DNA from: Bacteroidaceae bacterium
Lineage (GTDB): Bacteria; Bacteroidota; Bacteroidia; Bacteroidales; Bacteroidaceae
Assembly (NCBI GenBank): GCA_017427185.1
Contig: JAFRTJ010000030.1
Coordinates: 124,001-188,000, forward strand
DNA length: 64,000 nucleotides
Direction of reading: 5' to 3'
In this document: piece after piece, positions 1 through 8,800 of the stretch
Position numbering within the stretch: the first letter of the stretch is position 1
How the letters are laid out: every line of letters starts with the position of its first letter
Position numbers and translations under genes: made by a program
The notes under the pieces: generated by a model
Databases searched by the model: none
The model's input: only the letters and a program-made list of their open reading frames with translations
What the model was told of the DNA's origin: nothing

Positions 1-77
1 AGCGCGGTAAGGGAAAGCAGGAGGCACATGGTTCCCAGGATTCTTCTAAGAGAAATAATGCTTGTTTTTTTGTTCAT
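1..77 (-). CDS. Start of a secreted protein, probably LolA-like carrier (partial)
   Basis: Only the first 25 codons lie in the window; the gene continues beyond the left edge. The ATG is at 77-75. The translation is basic, then hydrophobic (MNKKTSII..., then MCLLLSLTA), which is a classical signal peptide. It is encoded 27 bases downstream of the ftsK stop on the same strand, so it is probably cotranscribed with ftsK. In Bacteroidales the gene after ftsK is commonly a periplasmic outer-membrane lipoprotein carrier of the LolA family; that identity rests on gene order only, since no LolA domain residues are visible here. Confidence 0.6.
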   Translation of the reverse strand, partial: MNKKTSIISLRRILGTMCLLLSLTA

Positions 78-103
78 AAAAGTATAATATGTTAATTGGA
101 TTT

Positions 104-2617
104 TTATCTCAAGTTCTCCAAACGGAATTGCAGATCGTCCTCGCTTATGCATAGCACTTCACGAGGCTTGCTTCCTTTGGCAGGTCCCACGATGCCAGCC
201 TTCTCCAGTTGATCCATCAGACGCCCCGCACGGTTGTATCCAATACTGAACTTGCGCTGGATCATACTGGTGGAACCACTCTGTTCTGCAACAACCATGC
301 GGGCAACATCTTCGAACATGGGATCCAGATGGGCCATGTCCACATCGGGTCCTTCGCCTCCTTCTTCGCCTTCGAGGGCCACTTCTGGCAGAGGGAATGG
401 ACGAAGATAGCTCTGTTGATCAGCGATGAAGTTGACGATCTTCTCCACCTCAGGAGTATCTACGAAAGCACATTGCACACGGACAGGTTCGTTGCCGGAA
501 AGGAATAGCATGTCACCCTTGCCCACCAACTGATTGGCTCCTGGGCGGTCGAGAATCGTGCGTGAGTCAATCATGGCGCTTACCTTGAAGGCCATTCTGG
601 CAGGGAAGTTTGCTTTGATGGTACCTGTGATGATATTTGTGGTGGGGCGCTGAGTAGCGATAATCATGTGGATTCCCACGGCACGAGCCAACTGTGCGAT
701 GCGGGCGATGGGAAGTTCAATCTCCTTGCCAGACGTCATGATCAAATCTCCGAACTCATCGATGATGACAACGATGTAGGGCATGAATTTATGTCCGTTA
801 TTGGGGTTGAGCTCGCGATTCTTGAACTTCTGGTTGTATTCCTTAATGTTACGCGCACGTGCTTTTTTCAGTAAATCATAGCGGGTGTCCATCTCTACGC
901 AGAGGCTCTTGAGTGTCTGAATTACCTTATTCACGTCCGTGATAATAGGTTCCTCTGTGTCCTCGTTGCCTTCCACCTGTGCCAGGAAATGGTTTACGAT
1001 GGGGTTGTAGACGCTGAACTCCACCTTCTTGGGGTCTACCATCACCAGTTTCAATTCAGCTGGATGCTTCTTGTAGAGCAGGGAAGTGATGATGGCGTTC
1101 AGGCCGACAGATTTTCCTTGACCTGTAGCACCAGCGACCAGCAAGTGCGGCATCTTCACCAAATCCACCATGAAGACTTCGTTGGTGATTGTCTTGCCAA
1201 GTGCCATAGGGAGTTCGTAATCCGTTTCCTGAAATTTGCGGCTGTTGATGACACTCTCCATCGAAACCACTTGTGGTTTGGCATTGGGGACCTCTATGCC
1301 AATGGTGCCTTTCCCAGGAATGGGGGCGATGATTCGTATTCCTAATGCACTCAAACTCAGGGCAATGTCGTCTTCCAGATTTCGTATCTTACTGATGCGC
1401 ACACCTGGAGCTGGAGTGATTTCGTAGAGTGTGATCGTAGGTCCAATGGTGGCCTTGATGCTGCTGATGTCGACACCAAAGTTCGAGAGAACCTTCAGGA
1501 TTCTGTTCTTGTTCTGCTGCTGTTCATCCATGTCGATGCCAGAATCGCTGATGTCGTATTTCTTCAGCAGATCCAACGTAGGATACTTGTAGTTTTCCAA
1601 GTCAAGTTTGGGATCGTATGGCTCTAAGGCTCTCGTATCTACCAGATTGGCTTCCTCCGGATTCTTGCCGACGATGATTTCCATCTTTTCCTCTGGTTTG
1701 CTCACTTCGATGTCGAGTGGCAATTCCTGCTCGAAAGGTTTGAGAATGTGCTCTGGCTGGGGTTCAGTATCGCTGAATTCTATCGTCGTGGCTGTGTCAG
1801 CAGCTTTGTCTTCAAAAGGAGCCTCAGGAGTTGCCGCCGTAACCTCGAAATCTTCTTCGCTTATTAATTGTTCGGGTGGAATCTTAGATTCATCTAATTC
1901 TGTCGAGTCATCGTCGTCTTCGGATTGTGTCGCTTTACTCGTCAGGGCTTTACGCAGGATGCTGATGGCTTCGTCGCTCAGATATGCCAGATACATGACA
2001 GCCGTGATGAAAAGGATGGCCAACACACCCGGTGTACCTATGCGTTGCCGGATGAGTGAAACTTCAGTCAAGCCTATCTGGCCTCCGAAATTGATGAAAC
2101 TTTTATTGAATAAGGGTTGAACGACAAAGGCAGCAAAGACGGAGAGCCAAATCATCAGAATCATGCAGTTGAGGAACCACTTGTGAAGCCTTACCTTATA
2201 GATTCTCATCACTCGAATGCTGGTTGCCAAAAGGAAGATGGGAATAAGGATGGAAGGAACACCAAACCAGTTCTCGATCATGTAGTGAGCAGCTTTGCTC
2301 CCATAACGCCCCATCCAGTTAGCGGCAGTATATTGCTCAGATCCTTGATCTGTGAAAAGCTTCTGGTCCTCGGCTCCAGTAAACAGATAGGATACCAGTG
2401 CCAACAGGATGAAGGCAGAGACAATGCTCAGAATTGCACCCACGATGAAGCGGATGTTTTCCTGTCTGGTCATGTCATGCTCATTGGATATGTCATTCTG
2501 GTCGGAGACATTTTCTTTAAACCAATTCCATACGGAAAAGAATGAATTCCGCCGTGATGGAGCCGTTTTCTTTTTCTTCTTCAGAGTTGTATTCTTGTCA
2601 CTTTTCTTGTTGGCCAT
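104..2617 (-). CDS. ftsK: DNA translocase FtsK
   Basis: 837 residues. FtsK pumps double-stranded DNA at the division septum to help chromosome dimer resolution and segregation. An N-terminal membrane part (about residues 55-215) contains several hydrophobic segments and is followed by an acidic, low-complexity linker (about 230-330). The C-terminal motor carries Walker A (GATGQGKS, about 497-504) and Walker B (IVVIIDEFGDL, about 620). The last 65 residues form the winged-helix gamma domain (QRKFSIGYNRAGRLMDQLE...) that reads KOPS-type sequences. Length and order are normal for Bacteroidetes FtsK. The start is ATG at 2617, about 20 nt after the predicted transcription start. Confidence 0.95.
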   Translation of the reverse strand: MANKKSDKNTTLKKKKKTAPSRRNSFFSVWNWFKENVSDQNDISNEHDMTRQENIRFIVGAILSIVSAFILLALVSYLFTGAEDQKLFTDQGSEQYTAANWMGRYGSKAAHYMIENWFGVPSILIPIFLLATSIRVMRIYKVRLHKWFLNCMILMIWLSVFAAFVVQPLFNKSFINFGGQIGLTEVSLIRQRIGTPGVLAILFITAVMYLAYLSDEAISILRKALTSKATQSEDDDDSTELDESKIPPEQLISEEDFEVTAATPEAPFEDKAADTATTIEFSDTEPQPEHILKPFEQELPLDIEVSKPEEKMEIIVGKNPEEANLVDTRALEPYDPKLDLENYKYPTLDLLKKYDISDSGIDMDEQQQNKNRILKVLSNFGVDISSIKATIGPTITLYEITPAPGVRISKIRNLEDDIALSLSALGIRIIAPIPGKGTIGIEVPNAKPQVVSMESVINSRKFQETDYELPMALGKTITNEVFMVDLVKMPHLLVAGATGQGKSVGLNAIITSLLYKKHPAELKLVMVDPKKVEFSVYNPIVNHFLAQVEGNEDTEEPIITDVNKVIQTLKSLCVEMDTRYDLLKKARARNIKEYNQKFKNRELNPNNGHKFMPYIVVIIDEFGDLIMTSGKEIELPIARIAQLARAVGIHMIIATQRPTTNIITGTIKANFPARMAFKVSAMIDSRTILDRPGANQLVGKGDMLFLSGNEPVRVQCAFVDTPEVEKIVNFIADQQSYLRPFPLPEVALEGEEGGEGPDVDMAHLDPMFEDVARMVVAEQSGSTSMIQRKFSIGYNRAGRLMDQLEKAGIVGPAKGSKPREVLCISEDDLQFRLENLR

Positions 2618-2642
2618 TTTGCTTCATGTACTATTCAGTTTG

Positions 2643-2650
2643 CAAAAATA
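2643..2650 (-). promoter_or_regulatory. ftsK promoter, -7 box
   Basis: On the minus strand the sequence reads TATTTTTG, matching the Bacteroidetes -7 consensus TAnnTTTG. It lies 26 bases upstream of the ftsK ATG, implying a short leader. Confidence 0.6.
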
Positions 2651-2694
2651 GCGTAAAATCTTCAATAAAGTTATTTTTTACCAATAAAAAAATG

Positions 2695-2702
2695 TAACTT
2701 TG
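2695..2702 (+). promoter_or_regulatory. Promoter -7 box for the DUF5063/exonuclease/rlmI genes
   Basis: TAACTTTG matches TAnnTTTG exactly and is followed by GCA, as often in this phylum. It places the transcription start near 2709 and supports the ATG at 2733 rather than the upstream in-frame ATG at 2700, which would lie at or before the transcription start. Confidence 0.65.
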
Positions 2703-2732
2703 CACGCAAATTTAAAAAGGCAGAGTTCAGTA

Positions 2733-3290
2733 ATGAATGAAAAACAAGTAGAAAATCCTGTTTATTCTCACGATACTCTCGAGTTCGTGACGGTAGCTGT
2801 GGAGTTTTGTGCCTTCCTTGAGAATAGTCAAGGCAGAGAGAAGAAGGATTTTGTCGAGACACTTTTGAAACTTCTCCCTTTGCTTTATCTCAAAGCGGTT
2901 CTGCTTCCTCGAGTAGAAAGCAATGGAGACTTCCTGCCCCCTGATCGGATTACAGAACAGGAATATGATTTCATACGCCACATAATTTTTGACATTCTTC
3001 GGAAGGATGACGAATATGAGGAACTTGTTTGCGATCAGGACATGCAGACAGATGTGAGCCAATGGAAATCCATCAGTGAGAACTTGGCAGACATGTACCA
3101 GGCCATACGGAATTTTCTCTATGTCTACCAGCAAGGGATAGAGGATTGTATGCATGATGCGATATGGGCATTGAATGACAACTTCGAATTGTATTGGGGA
3201 CAGAATCTTGTAGACAGTTTGAAGCGCCTTCATTATCTGTGCTATAGTGGAAATCCCATAGATGATGACGATGAAGACAATATACAATAA
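2733..3290 (+). CDS. DUF5063-like cytoplasmic protein
   Basis: 185 residues from ATG 2733 (MNEKQVENPVYSHDTLEF...). There is no signal peptide or membrane segment. It is a helical, acidic protein with a conserved-looking core (VTVAVEFCAFLE, LLKLLPLLYLKAVLLP) and an Asp/Glu-rich tail ending in DDDDEDNIQ. The overall pattern agrees with DUF5063, a family of unknown function found in Bacteroidetes next to a 3'-5' exonuclease gene, as here. Its stop lies 29 bases inside the next ORF, so the two are translationally coupled. No catalytic motif is visible and no function can be assigned. Confidence 0.8.
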   Translation: MNEKQVENPVYSHDTLEFVTVAVEFCAFLENSQGREKKDFVETLLKLLPLLYLKAVLLPRVESNGDFLPPDRITEQEYDFIRHIIFDILRKDDEYEELVCDQDMQTDVSQWKSISENLADMYQAIRNFLYVYQQGIEDCMHDAIWALNDNFELYWGQNLVDSLKRLHYLCYSGNPIDDDDEDNIQ

Positions 3291-3936
3291 ATTTGACAAA
3301 ACAAAGATATCAAGTCTTCCGAAGGTTGTGTTTCAAGGAAAGATAGAAATTGTATCTAGCGAAAACGAGGCCAAGCGTGCAGTTCGTTATCTTCTGAAAC
3401 AACCTGTTTTGGGATTGGATACCGAGACACGGCCTTGCTTCCAACGCGGCCATAGCAACAAAGTCAGTCTTCTTCAGGTCTGCACCCCAGACATTTGTTT
3501 CCTGTTTCGCCTCAACCATATTGATATGCCAGCTTGCATCCTGCGTTTGTTGACAGACAAGAAAGTGTTGAAGATTGGTCTTAGTTGGAAAGATGATTTG
3601 ACGATGTTGCGCCGACGAAAGGATTTTCAACCAGGAGATTTTGTTGAATTGCAGGAATTTGTGCGTAGATTCGGCGTTGAGGATATGAGTTTGCAGAAGT
3701 TGTATGCCAATGTTTTCCAGCAGAAGATCAGCAAGTCTCAGCGGATGACCAATTGGGACGCGGACGAACTGAGTGAGGCTCAGAAAAAGTATGCTGCTAC
3801 TGATGCATGGGCTTGTATCAGATTATATGCTGAGCTTTGTCGAATGAAGCAGGAGGGCTATCATTTGATTGTGCTTCCTGAGGAGAAAAATGAACTGAAA
3901 GAGAATGAAGAAACTGCTGTATCTAAAGAAAGGTAA
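3262..3936 (+). CDS. DEDD-family 3'-5' exonuclease (RNase D-like domain)
   Basis: 224 residues. The fold is recognised from Exo I (GLDTETRP, about residue 52), Exo II (LKIGLSWKDDLTML, about 103) and Exo III (KKYAATDAWACIRLY, about 175), the acidic residues that hold two metal ions in DnaQ/RNase D-type nucleases. Exo III has the Tyr-x3-Asp arrangement of the DEDDy subgroup. There is no HRDC domain, so it is shorter than RNase D. The substrate (RNA or DNA) is unknown. It overlaps the DUF5063-like gene and rlmI. ATGs at 3262, 3265 and 3271 are all possible starts. Confidence 0.85.
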   Translation: MMTMKTIYNKFDKTKISSLPKVVFQGKIEIVSSENEAKRAVRYLLKQPVLGLDTETRPCFQRGHSNKVSLLQVCTPDICFLFRLNHIDMPACILRLLTDKKVLKIGLSWKDDLTMLRRRKDFQPGDFVELQEFVRRFGVEDMSLQKLYANVFQQKISKSQRMTNWDADELSEAQKKYAATDAWACIRLYAELCRMKQEGYHLIVLPEEKNELKENEETAVSKER

Positions 3937-5086
3937 AGAGGAAAGCCTGAAACGTTATCATCCTTGGATTTTCTCAGGTGCCGTTCATCATACTGAAGGG
4001 GAACTTCAGGAGGGTGACATCGTGACGGTATTGACCATTGACGGAGAGTTCGTCGCTGTGGGACACTGGCAGATAGGAAGTATCGCTGTTCGTGTCCTCT
4101 CATTTCTGGATGAACCAATTGACAGACATTTTTGGGAGGAACGCCTTCGCATGGCTTTGAGCGTGCGTGTTCGTGTTGGAGTCGCTGACTGTCAGAACAA
4201 CAATACTTTCCGCTTGGTTCATGGCGAAGGAGATAATCTTCCTGGTTTGGTCATCGATATGTATGGTCCTGTAGCTGTTATGCAGGCCCATAGTGTGGGC
4301 ATGCACGTTTGTCGCCAGGATATAGCTGCAGCACTTTTGTCCGTGATGGGCGACCACCTGAAAGCTATTTATTATAAGAGCGAGACCACTTTGCCTTTCA
4401 AAGCATCTCTTGGGCAAGAGAATGGATTCCTTTTTGGTGAAAGCAAGGAGGATGTGGCCTTGGAGAACGGGTTAAAGTTCCATATCGACTGGCAAAAAGG
4501 GCAGAAGACAGGTTTTTTTGTAGATCAGCGCGACAATCGTAGCTTGGTGGAGCAATATTCGAAGGATAGAAGCGTACTTAACATGTTCTGCTATACGGGT
4601 GGATTCAGCGTGTATTCCATGCGTGGTGGTGCCAAGGTGGTGCATTCCGTGGACAGCAGTGCCAAGGCCGTGGAATTGGTGAATGCCAACATAGAGATGA
4701 ATTTTCCTGGTGATACCCGTCATGCTGCTTTCGTTGAAGATGCCTTCAAGTATTTGGAACAGATGGATCGAACCTATGACTTGATCATTCTGGATCCTCC
4801 TGCTTTTGCAAAGCATAAGGATGCCCTGAAGAACGCGTTGCGTGGGTACACAAAACTCAATGCCAAAGCCTTTGAAAAGATATTGCCTGGAGGGATTTTG
4901 TTCACTTTCAGTTGCTCGCAAGCAGTCAACAAGGACCAGTTCCGTACAGCTGTCTTCACGGCAGCGGCCATTTCGCATCGCCGTGTGCGTATTCTCCATC
5001 AGTTGCATCAGCCAGCCGATCATCCCATCAACATTTACCATCCAGAAGGAGAATACTTGAAAGGATTGGTTTTATATGTCGAGTAG
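3905..5086 (+). CDS. rlmI: RlmI-type 23S rRNA (cytosine-C5) methyltransferase
   Basis: 393 residues. An N-terminal PUA-like RNA-binding segment (about residues 3-70, HPWIFSGAVHHTEGELQEGDIV) is followed by an EEHD-like central part and a class I SAM-dependent methyltransferase domain with motif I NMFCYTGGFSVYS (about 225) and LDPPAFAK (about 297), then a Cys-containing FSCSQ motif. This is the YccW/RlmI arrangement that methylates a cytosine of 23S rRNA. The start is ATG 3905 within the exonuclease 3' end, a 32-base overlap. The exact target base is inferred from the family. Confidence 0.88.
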   Translation: MKKLLYLKKGKEESLKRYHPWIFSGAVHHTEGELQEGDIVTVLTIDGEFVAVGHWQIGSIAVRVLSFLDEPIDRHFWEERLRMALSVRVRVGVADCQNNNTFRLVHGEGDNLPGLVIDMYGPVAVMQAHSVGMHVCRQDIAAALLSVMGDHLKAIYYKSETTLPFKASLGQENGFLFGESKEDVALENGLKFHIDWQKGQKTGFFVDQRDNRSLVEQYSKDRSVLNMFCYTGGFSVYSMRGGAKVVHSVDSSAKAVELVNANIEMNFPGDTRHAAFVEDAFKYLEQMDRTYDLIILDPPAFAKHKDALKNALRGYTKLNAKAFEKILPGGILFTFSCSQAVNKDQFRTAVFTAAAISHRRVRILHQLHQPADHPINIYHPEGEYLKGLVLYVE

Positions 5087-5169
5087 TTAAGAAGTCTAAA
5101 CGAATCCAGGGGATAAAGGCTTGCAAATGTTAAATACAATGAAAATCAGGAAGTTTTTTCTTCGAAATC

Positions 5170-5200
5170 TTTGTTTATTAAAAATGAAGTCGTAAATTTG
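5170..5200 (+). promoter_or_regulatory. Promoter of a short transcript
   Basis: TTTG at 5170-5173 and TAAATTTG at 5193-5200 are separated by 19 nt, the spacing expected between Bacteroidetes -33 and -7 elements. The only thing downstream before a terminator is a stretch of about 70 nt. Confidence 0.6.
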
Positions 5201-5205
5201 CACTG

Positions 5206-5275
5206 TGTTTTTCATGGTATTAGATTTAAGGTTAACTGAAGATTGGTTGTCGTGATGACAACCATTCTTTTTTTG
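5206..5275 (+). ncRNA. Candidate small RNA or leader-peptide transcript
   Basis: A self-contained transcription unit: consensus promoter ending at 5200, then about 70 nt, then a terminator. The hairpin is GGTTGTC (5245-5251), loop GTGAT, GACAACC (5257-5263), followed by ATTC and a seven-T run (5268-5274). Inside lies a 13-codon reading frame, ATG 5214 to TGA 5253-5255, encoding MVLDLRLTEDWLS, whose stop falls in the hairpin loop. It could be a free sRNA or a translated leader that controls the terminator before the transporter gene. The downstream gene also has its own promoter at 5320. Confidence 0.5.
5245..5274 (+). terminator. Intrinsic terminator of the short transcript
   Basis: Seven perfect base pairs (GGTTGTC/GACAACC) with a 5-nt loop, followed by a T run. 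Placed 80 bases before the start of the MFS gene. Confidence 0.65.
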
Positions 5276-5319
5276 TGAGAAAAATCATGTCCACATTTCT
5301 TCCTTTCATAAATAATGTG

Positions 5320-5327
5320 TATCTTTG
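5320..5327 (+). promoter_or_regulatory. Promoter -7 box for the MFS-rsmE-mfd gene string
   Basis: TATCTTTG matches TAnnTTTG; the ATG of the transporter follows 29 bases later. No other good promoter is seen before 17118, so this may drive nine genes. Confidence 0.6.
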
Positions 5328-5356
5328 TAGCAAATTTGTGAAAAAGGAAGATTGCT

Positions 5357-6637
5357 ATGAACATTAAATTCCGTTTGACGGTTCTGAATTTTTTGGAATT
5401 CGCCGTGTGGGGCGCTTATTTGACCAGTATGGGTAATTACCTGGCCAGTCATGGTTTGGCCACTCACATTGGTTGGTTTTATAGTGTACAAGGTTTTGTG
5501 TCTCTTTGTATGCCGGCTTTGTTTGGCATCATTGCCGACCGTTGGATCCAAGCCCAACGTTTACTTAGTCTATCGCATATCATGGCAGGCTTGTTTATGC
5601 TTGCCGCCTGCGCATACGGCTATTCAACGGGTGACACAGTTCAATTTGGCTTCCTTTTCACTCTTTATGCCTTGAGCGTGACTTTCTTCATGCCGACGAT
5701 CGCTTTGACCAACAGCGTGGCTTACAATGCTTTGGACGAAGCCGGCTTGGATACAGTGAAGGATTTCCCACCCATACGTGTTTGGGGAACTATTGGTTTC
5801 ATCATTTCCATGTGGATTGTCGATCTGGGCGGTTTGCAGTCAACTCCAGGTCAGTTCGGCTGGAGCGGAATCCTCAGCCTTATTATGGGTGTTTATGCGC
5901 TTACGATGCCTAAGTGTCCAACGGCTGCTTCTGGTGCTACGAAGAGTCTTGCGGAAGCTCTTGGCTTGAATGCTTTCAAGTTGTTCAAGAATTATCGTAT
6001 GGCTTTGTTTTTCATCTTCTCGATGCTGCTGGGAGTATGCCTGCAGATTACCAACGGATTCGCCAATCCTTTCATCACTTCGTTTGGCAACATTTCTGAG
6101 TTTGCCAACACGTTTGGCGTTCAGCATGCCAATATCTTGATTTCTCTGAGCCAGGTGAGCGAGACGGTTTGCATTCTGCTGATACCATTCTTCCTGATGA
6201 AATTGGGAATCAAGCGTGTCATGTTGATTTCGATGTTGGCATGGGTTCTTCGCTTTGGTTTCTTTGCGATGGGTAATCCTGGCAACGGCGTGTGGCTTTT
6301 CGTCCTATCCATGATTGTCTATGGTGTCGCCTTTGATTTCTTCAATATCAGTGGCTCGCTGTTTGTCGACAAGGAAACGAGTGTGGATATACGAAATTCT
6401 GCCCAAGGGCTGTTCATGATGTCAACCAATGGTTTTGGTGCTACTGTGGGAACCCTTTCTGCTCAACAGGTCATCAACCATTATGTGAACAATTTGGGGG
6501 AGAATGCTGATCCAATGACTGTTTGGGCAGGATGGGAGACCTGCTGGTATATTTTTGCTGCCTATGCCCTTGTGATTGCTTTCCTGTTTGCCATCCTGTT
6601 CCGTTATAAACATCAGCCAGAGAGTGTAAAGGCGTGA
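5357..6637 (+). CDS. MFS nucleoside:H+ symporter-like permease (NupG/XapB family)
   Basis: 426 residues with about 12 hydrophobic segments across the full length. The N-terminus (NIKFRLTVLNFLEFAVWGAYLTSMGNYL) and the motif GIIADRWIQAQRLL between helices 2 and 3 are typical of the nucleoside proton symporter branch of MFS. It is predicted to import nucleosides across the inner membrane. The exact substrate is not proven by sequence. It has its own promoter. Its TGA stop overlaps the GTG start of rsmE, so the downstream gene is translationally coupled. Confidence 0.8.
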   Translation: MNIKFRLTVLNFLEFAVWGAYLTSMGNYLASHGLATHIGWFYSVQGFVSLCMPALFGIIADRWIQAQRLLSLSHIMAGLFMLAACAYGYSTGDTVQFGFLFTLYALSVTFFMPTIALTNSVAYNALDEAGLDTVKDFPPIRVWGTIGFIISMWIVDLGGLQSTPGQFGWSGILSLIMGVYALTMPKCPTAASGATKSLAEALGLNAFKLFKNYRMALFFIFSMLLGVCLQITNGFANPFITSFGNISEFANTFGVQHANILISLSQVSETVCILLIPFFLMKLGIKRVMLISMLAWVLRFGFFAMGNPGNGVWLFVLSMIVYGVAFDFFNISGSLFVDKETSVDIRNSAQGLFMMSTNGFGATVGTLSAQQVINHYVNNLGENADPMTVWAGWETCWYIFAAYALVIAFLFAILFRYKHQPESVKA

Positions 6638-7362
6638 AGGAAGTCAGATTTTTCTTTGACAGAGACATTACAGGCGAGCTTCCTGAGGAGGAGGCTCGTC
6701 ATGCTGTACGTGTTCTTCGGTTGCAAGCTGGCGATGAAATTTATCTAATGGATGGGCAAGGCTCGTATTACAGGGCTGAGATATCGACTGCTACAGGTCA
6801 TCGCTGTTTCTACAATGTGGTGGAAGAGATGCCTCAGGAGCGCGATTGGAATGGACGCATACATCTGGCCATTGCTCCAACGAAGCTCAACGATCGCATT
6901 GAATGGCTAGCCGAAAAGGCTACAGAGATTGGATTGGACGAGTTGTCGTTTCTCAACTGCCAGTTTAGCGAGCGCAGCGTTATTAAAGTAGAGCGCATCC
7001 AGAAGATTGTGGTATCGGCCGTTAAGCAGAGTCACAAGGCCTGGTGTCCTGTGGTCAATGAGATAATGGACTTCCGTAAATTCATTATGCAACCTCGCGA
7101 TGGACTCAAATTCATCTGTCATTGTTATGACGAGAAAGACGTTGAATGCGATGGAGAGAAACCATACCTGCTCGATGTTCTGGATGGGCGGCAGGATGCT
7201 ACCGTGCTGGTGGGACCTGAGGGCGATTTCAGCGTACAAGAGGTTCGTTTGGCTATACAAAATGGATATCGTAGTGTCAGTTTAGGCTCCAGCCGCTTGC
7301 GGACAGAGACGGCAGGCCTGGTAGCTGTTGACATGATGCAGATTAAGTCTCAGAAACGTTGA
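6634..7362 (+). CDS. rsmE: 16S rRNA (uracil-1498-N3)-methyltransferase RsmE
   Basis: 242 residues, a SPOUT-class methyltransferase with an N-terminal PUA-like part (about 1-70) and a C-terminal trefoil-knot domain bearing VGPEGDFSVQEV (about 192-203) and LGSSRLRTETAGL (about 218-230), the SAM-binding signature of RsmE. The start codon is GTG at 6634, overlapping the previous stop (GTGA); this start preserves the usual N-terminus KEVRFFFD. RsmE methylates U1498 in the decoding region of 16S rRNA. Confidence 0.93.
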   Translation: MKEVRFFFDRDITGELPEEEARHAVRVLRLQAGDEIYLMDGQGSYYRAEISTATGHRCFYNVVEEMPQERDWNGRIHLAIAPTKLNDRIEWLAEKATEIGLDELSFLNCQFSERSVIKVERIQKIVVSAVKQSHKAWCPVVNEIMDFRKFIMQPRDGLKFICHCYDEKDVECDGEKPYLLDVLDGRQDATVLVGPEGDFSVQEVRLAIQNGYRSVSLGSSRLRTETAGLVAVDMMQIKSQKR

Positions 7363-7363
7363 T

Positions 7364-8800
7364 ATGAATATGAAAAAACTTCTTTTGGGCATTGGTGTTT
7401 TGTTGCTGGCTGCAATGATGGCGTTTTTCTTCATCCTTCGTAAGCCTCATTACGACTATCTTAATGTCCTGCCTCAAGATGCGAGAGCACTCCTTCGCGT
7501 CAATCTGTCTTCGATGGCAAGCGAATTGGATCTCGACAGCAGGGAAGCCATTCAATTGCTTCAGAAGTGGCAGATTGACAAATCAGGCGTTGGTTTCAAT
7601 CTTCCTTCTTATGGTTTTGTTTCACGCGAAGGATTCTTTGGATTGGTGTTTCCTATCGTGAAAGATGGTCAGTTCAAAAGATTCCTCGAGCAGAATCATC
7701 GTGAAGTGGAGAATCAGCGAGGCTATCATTGGATAACTCTCGAGAGTTGGCTCGCCTGCTTTGATAAATCCAAGTGTCTCATCATGGGACCTGCCTCAAG
7801 TGGCGAAATGGGACCTTTGCGCAATCAAATGCATGCCCTGATGAGTCAAAAGGAGCACAAGGTGGAGGCTTTGCAGCAACTCGATCGGATGTCTGGCTCA
7901 GCAGCCTTCTTTGCACATTTGGATGTTGTTCCACAGATTTACAGTTCATTCATCAGCAACCTGTTGCCTAAGGATGTTGATCTCAACGAGGTTTCACTCT
8001 GCTCAAGTCTGAAAGTGGATTCCAAAGCATTGAAGCTTGAGACTAAACTCCTGTCTGAGAACAGGCAGATTCTTGACAACTTCAAGATTCTCAATGATAT
8101 GGCTCGTCCCATCCAAGGCGACATGATACATTTCTGCCCAGAATCCCCATTCTTCTTTGCTACAGCAAATGTCGAGGGAGAGAAGTTGCTTGAAATCCTC
8201 CGCAAGGATAAGACAATCCGCAGAACGATGGTTGGCTTGAATATGGTGGTGGATGCTGACATGATGATACAAAGCGTAAAGGGTGACGTGGCAGTCACGA
8301 TGCCCCGTTTCAACCTCCAAAAGCCAGAAGTCTTCTTTTGCGGCAATCTCCAGAAGCAGGATTTCCTTCAGAATGTGGATTCCTGGAAGACAGGTTTGGC
8401 CCAAAGCTTTGGTGTAGAGTTCCGTGTGCTCAAGGACCACGATTTCAGCTTGGGGTATGGCGATAAAAGTGGATATTTCGGCGTACGCAAGAATAAACTC
8501 TATGTGGCTACCTCTCAAGACGTGGCTGACGAAGCATTCCATTCTGCCTCGAATGCTTATTTGGAGCAAAACCTTTCTCTTATTCAGGACAGCAAACTCT
8601 ATGTCACAATGGATGTTCGCCAGGCACTTCTGGCATTAGGTTCCATTGCCTTCACGCAGGAGGGGCAAACTCAAGCCCTTGAGATACTGAACGATTTGGA
8701 ACGCATAGACCTATATTCCTCCGACCTCTCAGGTTTCACCCTGAAGGTTGACGCTAAACAAGAAATCAAGGACATCATCAGCTCTCTATTATTCAAATAA
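7364..8800 (+). CDS. Membrane-anchored DUF4836/DUF3352-like protein
   Basis: 478 residues. One N-terminal transmembrane helix (about residues 5-25) followed by a large, presumably periplasmic domain. The opening LPQDARALLRVNL and the later pattern of repeated alpha/beta segments resemble the Bacteroidetes DUF4836/DUF3352 proteins of unknown function; this is a resemblance only. It sits one base after the rsmE stop and directly abuts the ABC ATPase gene (no spacer), so it may be an accessory periplasmic partner of that transporter. ATGs at 7364 and 7370 are both possible starts. Confidence 0.7.
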   Translation: MNMKKLLLGIGVLLLAAMMAFFFILRKPHYDYLNVLPQDARALLRVNLSSMASELDLDSREAIQLLQKWQIDKSGVGFNLPSYGFVSREGFFGLVFPIVKDGQFKRFLEQNHREVENQRGYHWITLESWLACFDKSKCLIMGPASSGEMGPLRNQMHALMSQKEHKVEALQQLDRMSGSAAFFAHLDVVPQIYSSFISNLLPKDVDLNEVSLCSSLKVDSKALKLETKLLSENRQILDNFKILNDMARPIQGDMIHFCPESPFFFATANVEGEKLLEILRKDKTIRRTMVGLNMVVDADMMIQSVKGDVAVTMPRFNLQKPEVFFCGNLQKQDFLQNVDSWKTGLAQSFGVEFRVLKDHDFSLGYGDKSGYFGVRKNKLYVATSQDVADEAFHSASNAYLEQNLSLIQDSKLYVTMDVRQALLALGSIAFTQEGQTQALEILNDLERIDLYSSDLSGFTLKVDAKQEIKDIISSLLFK

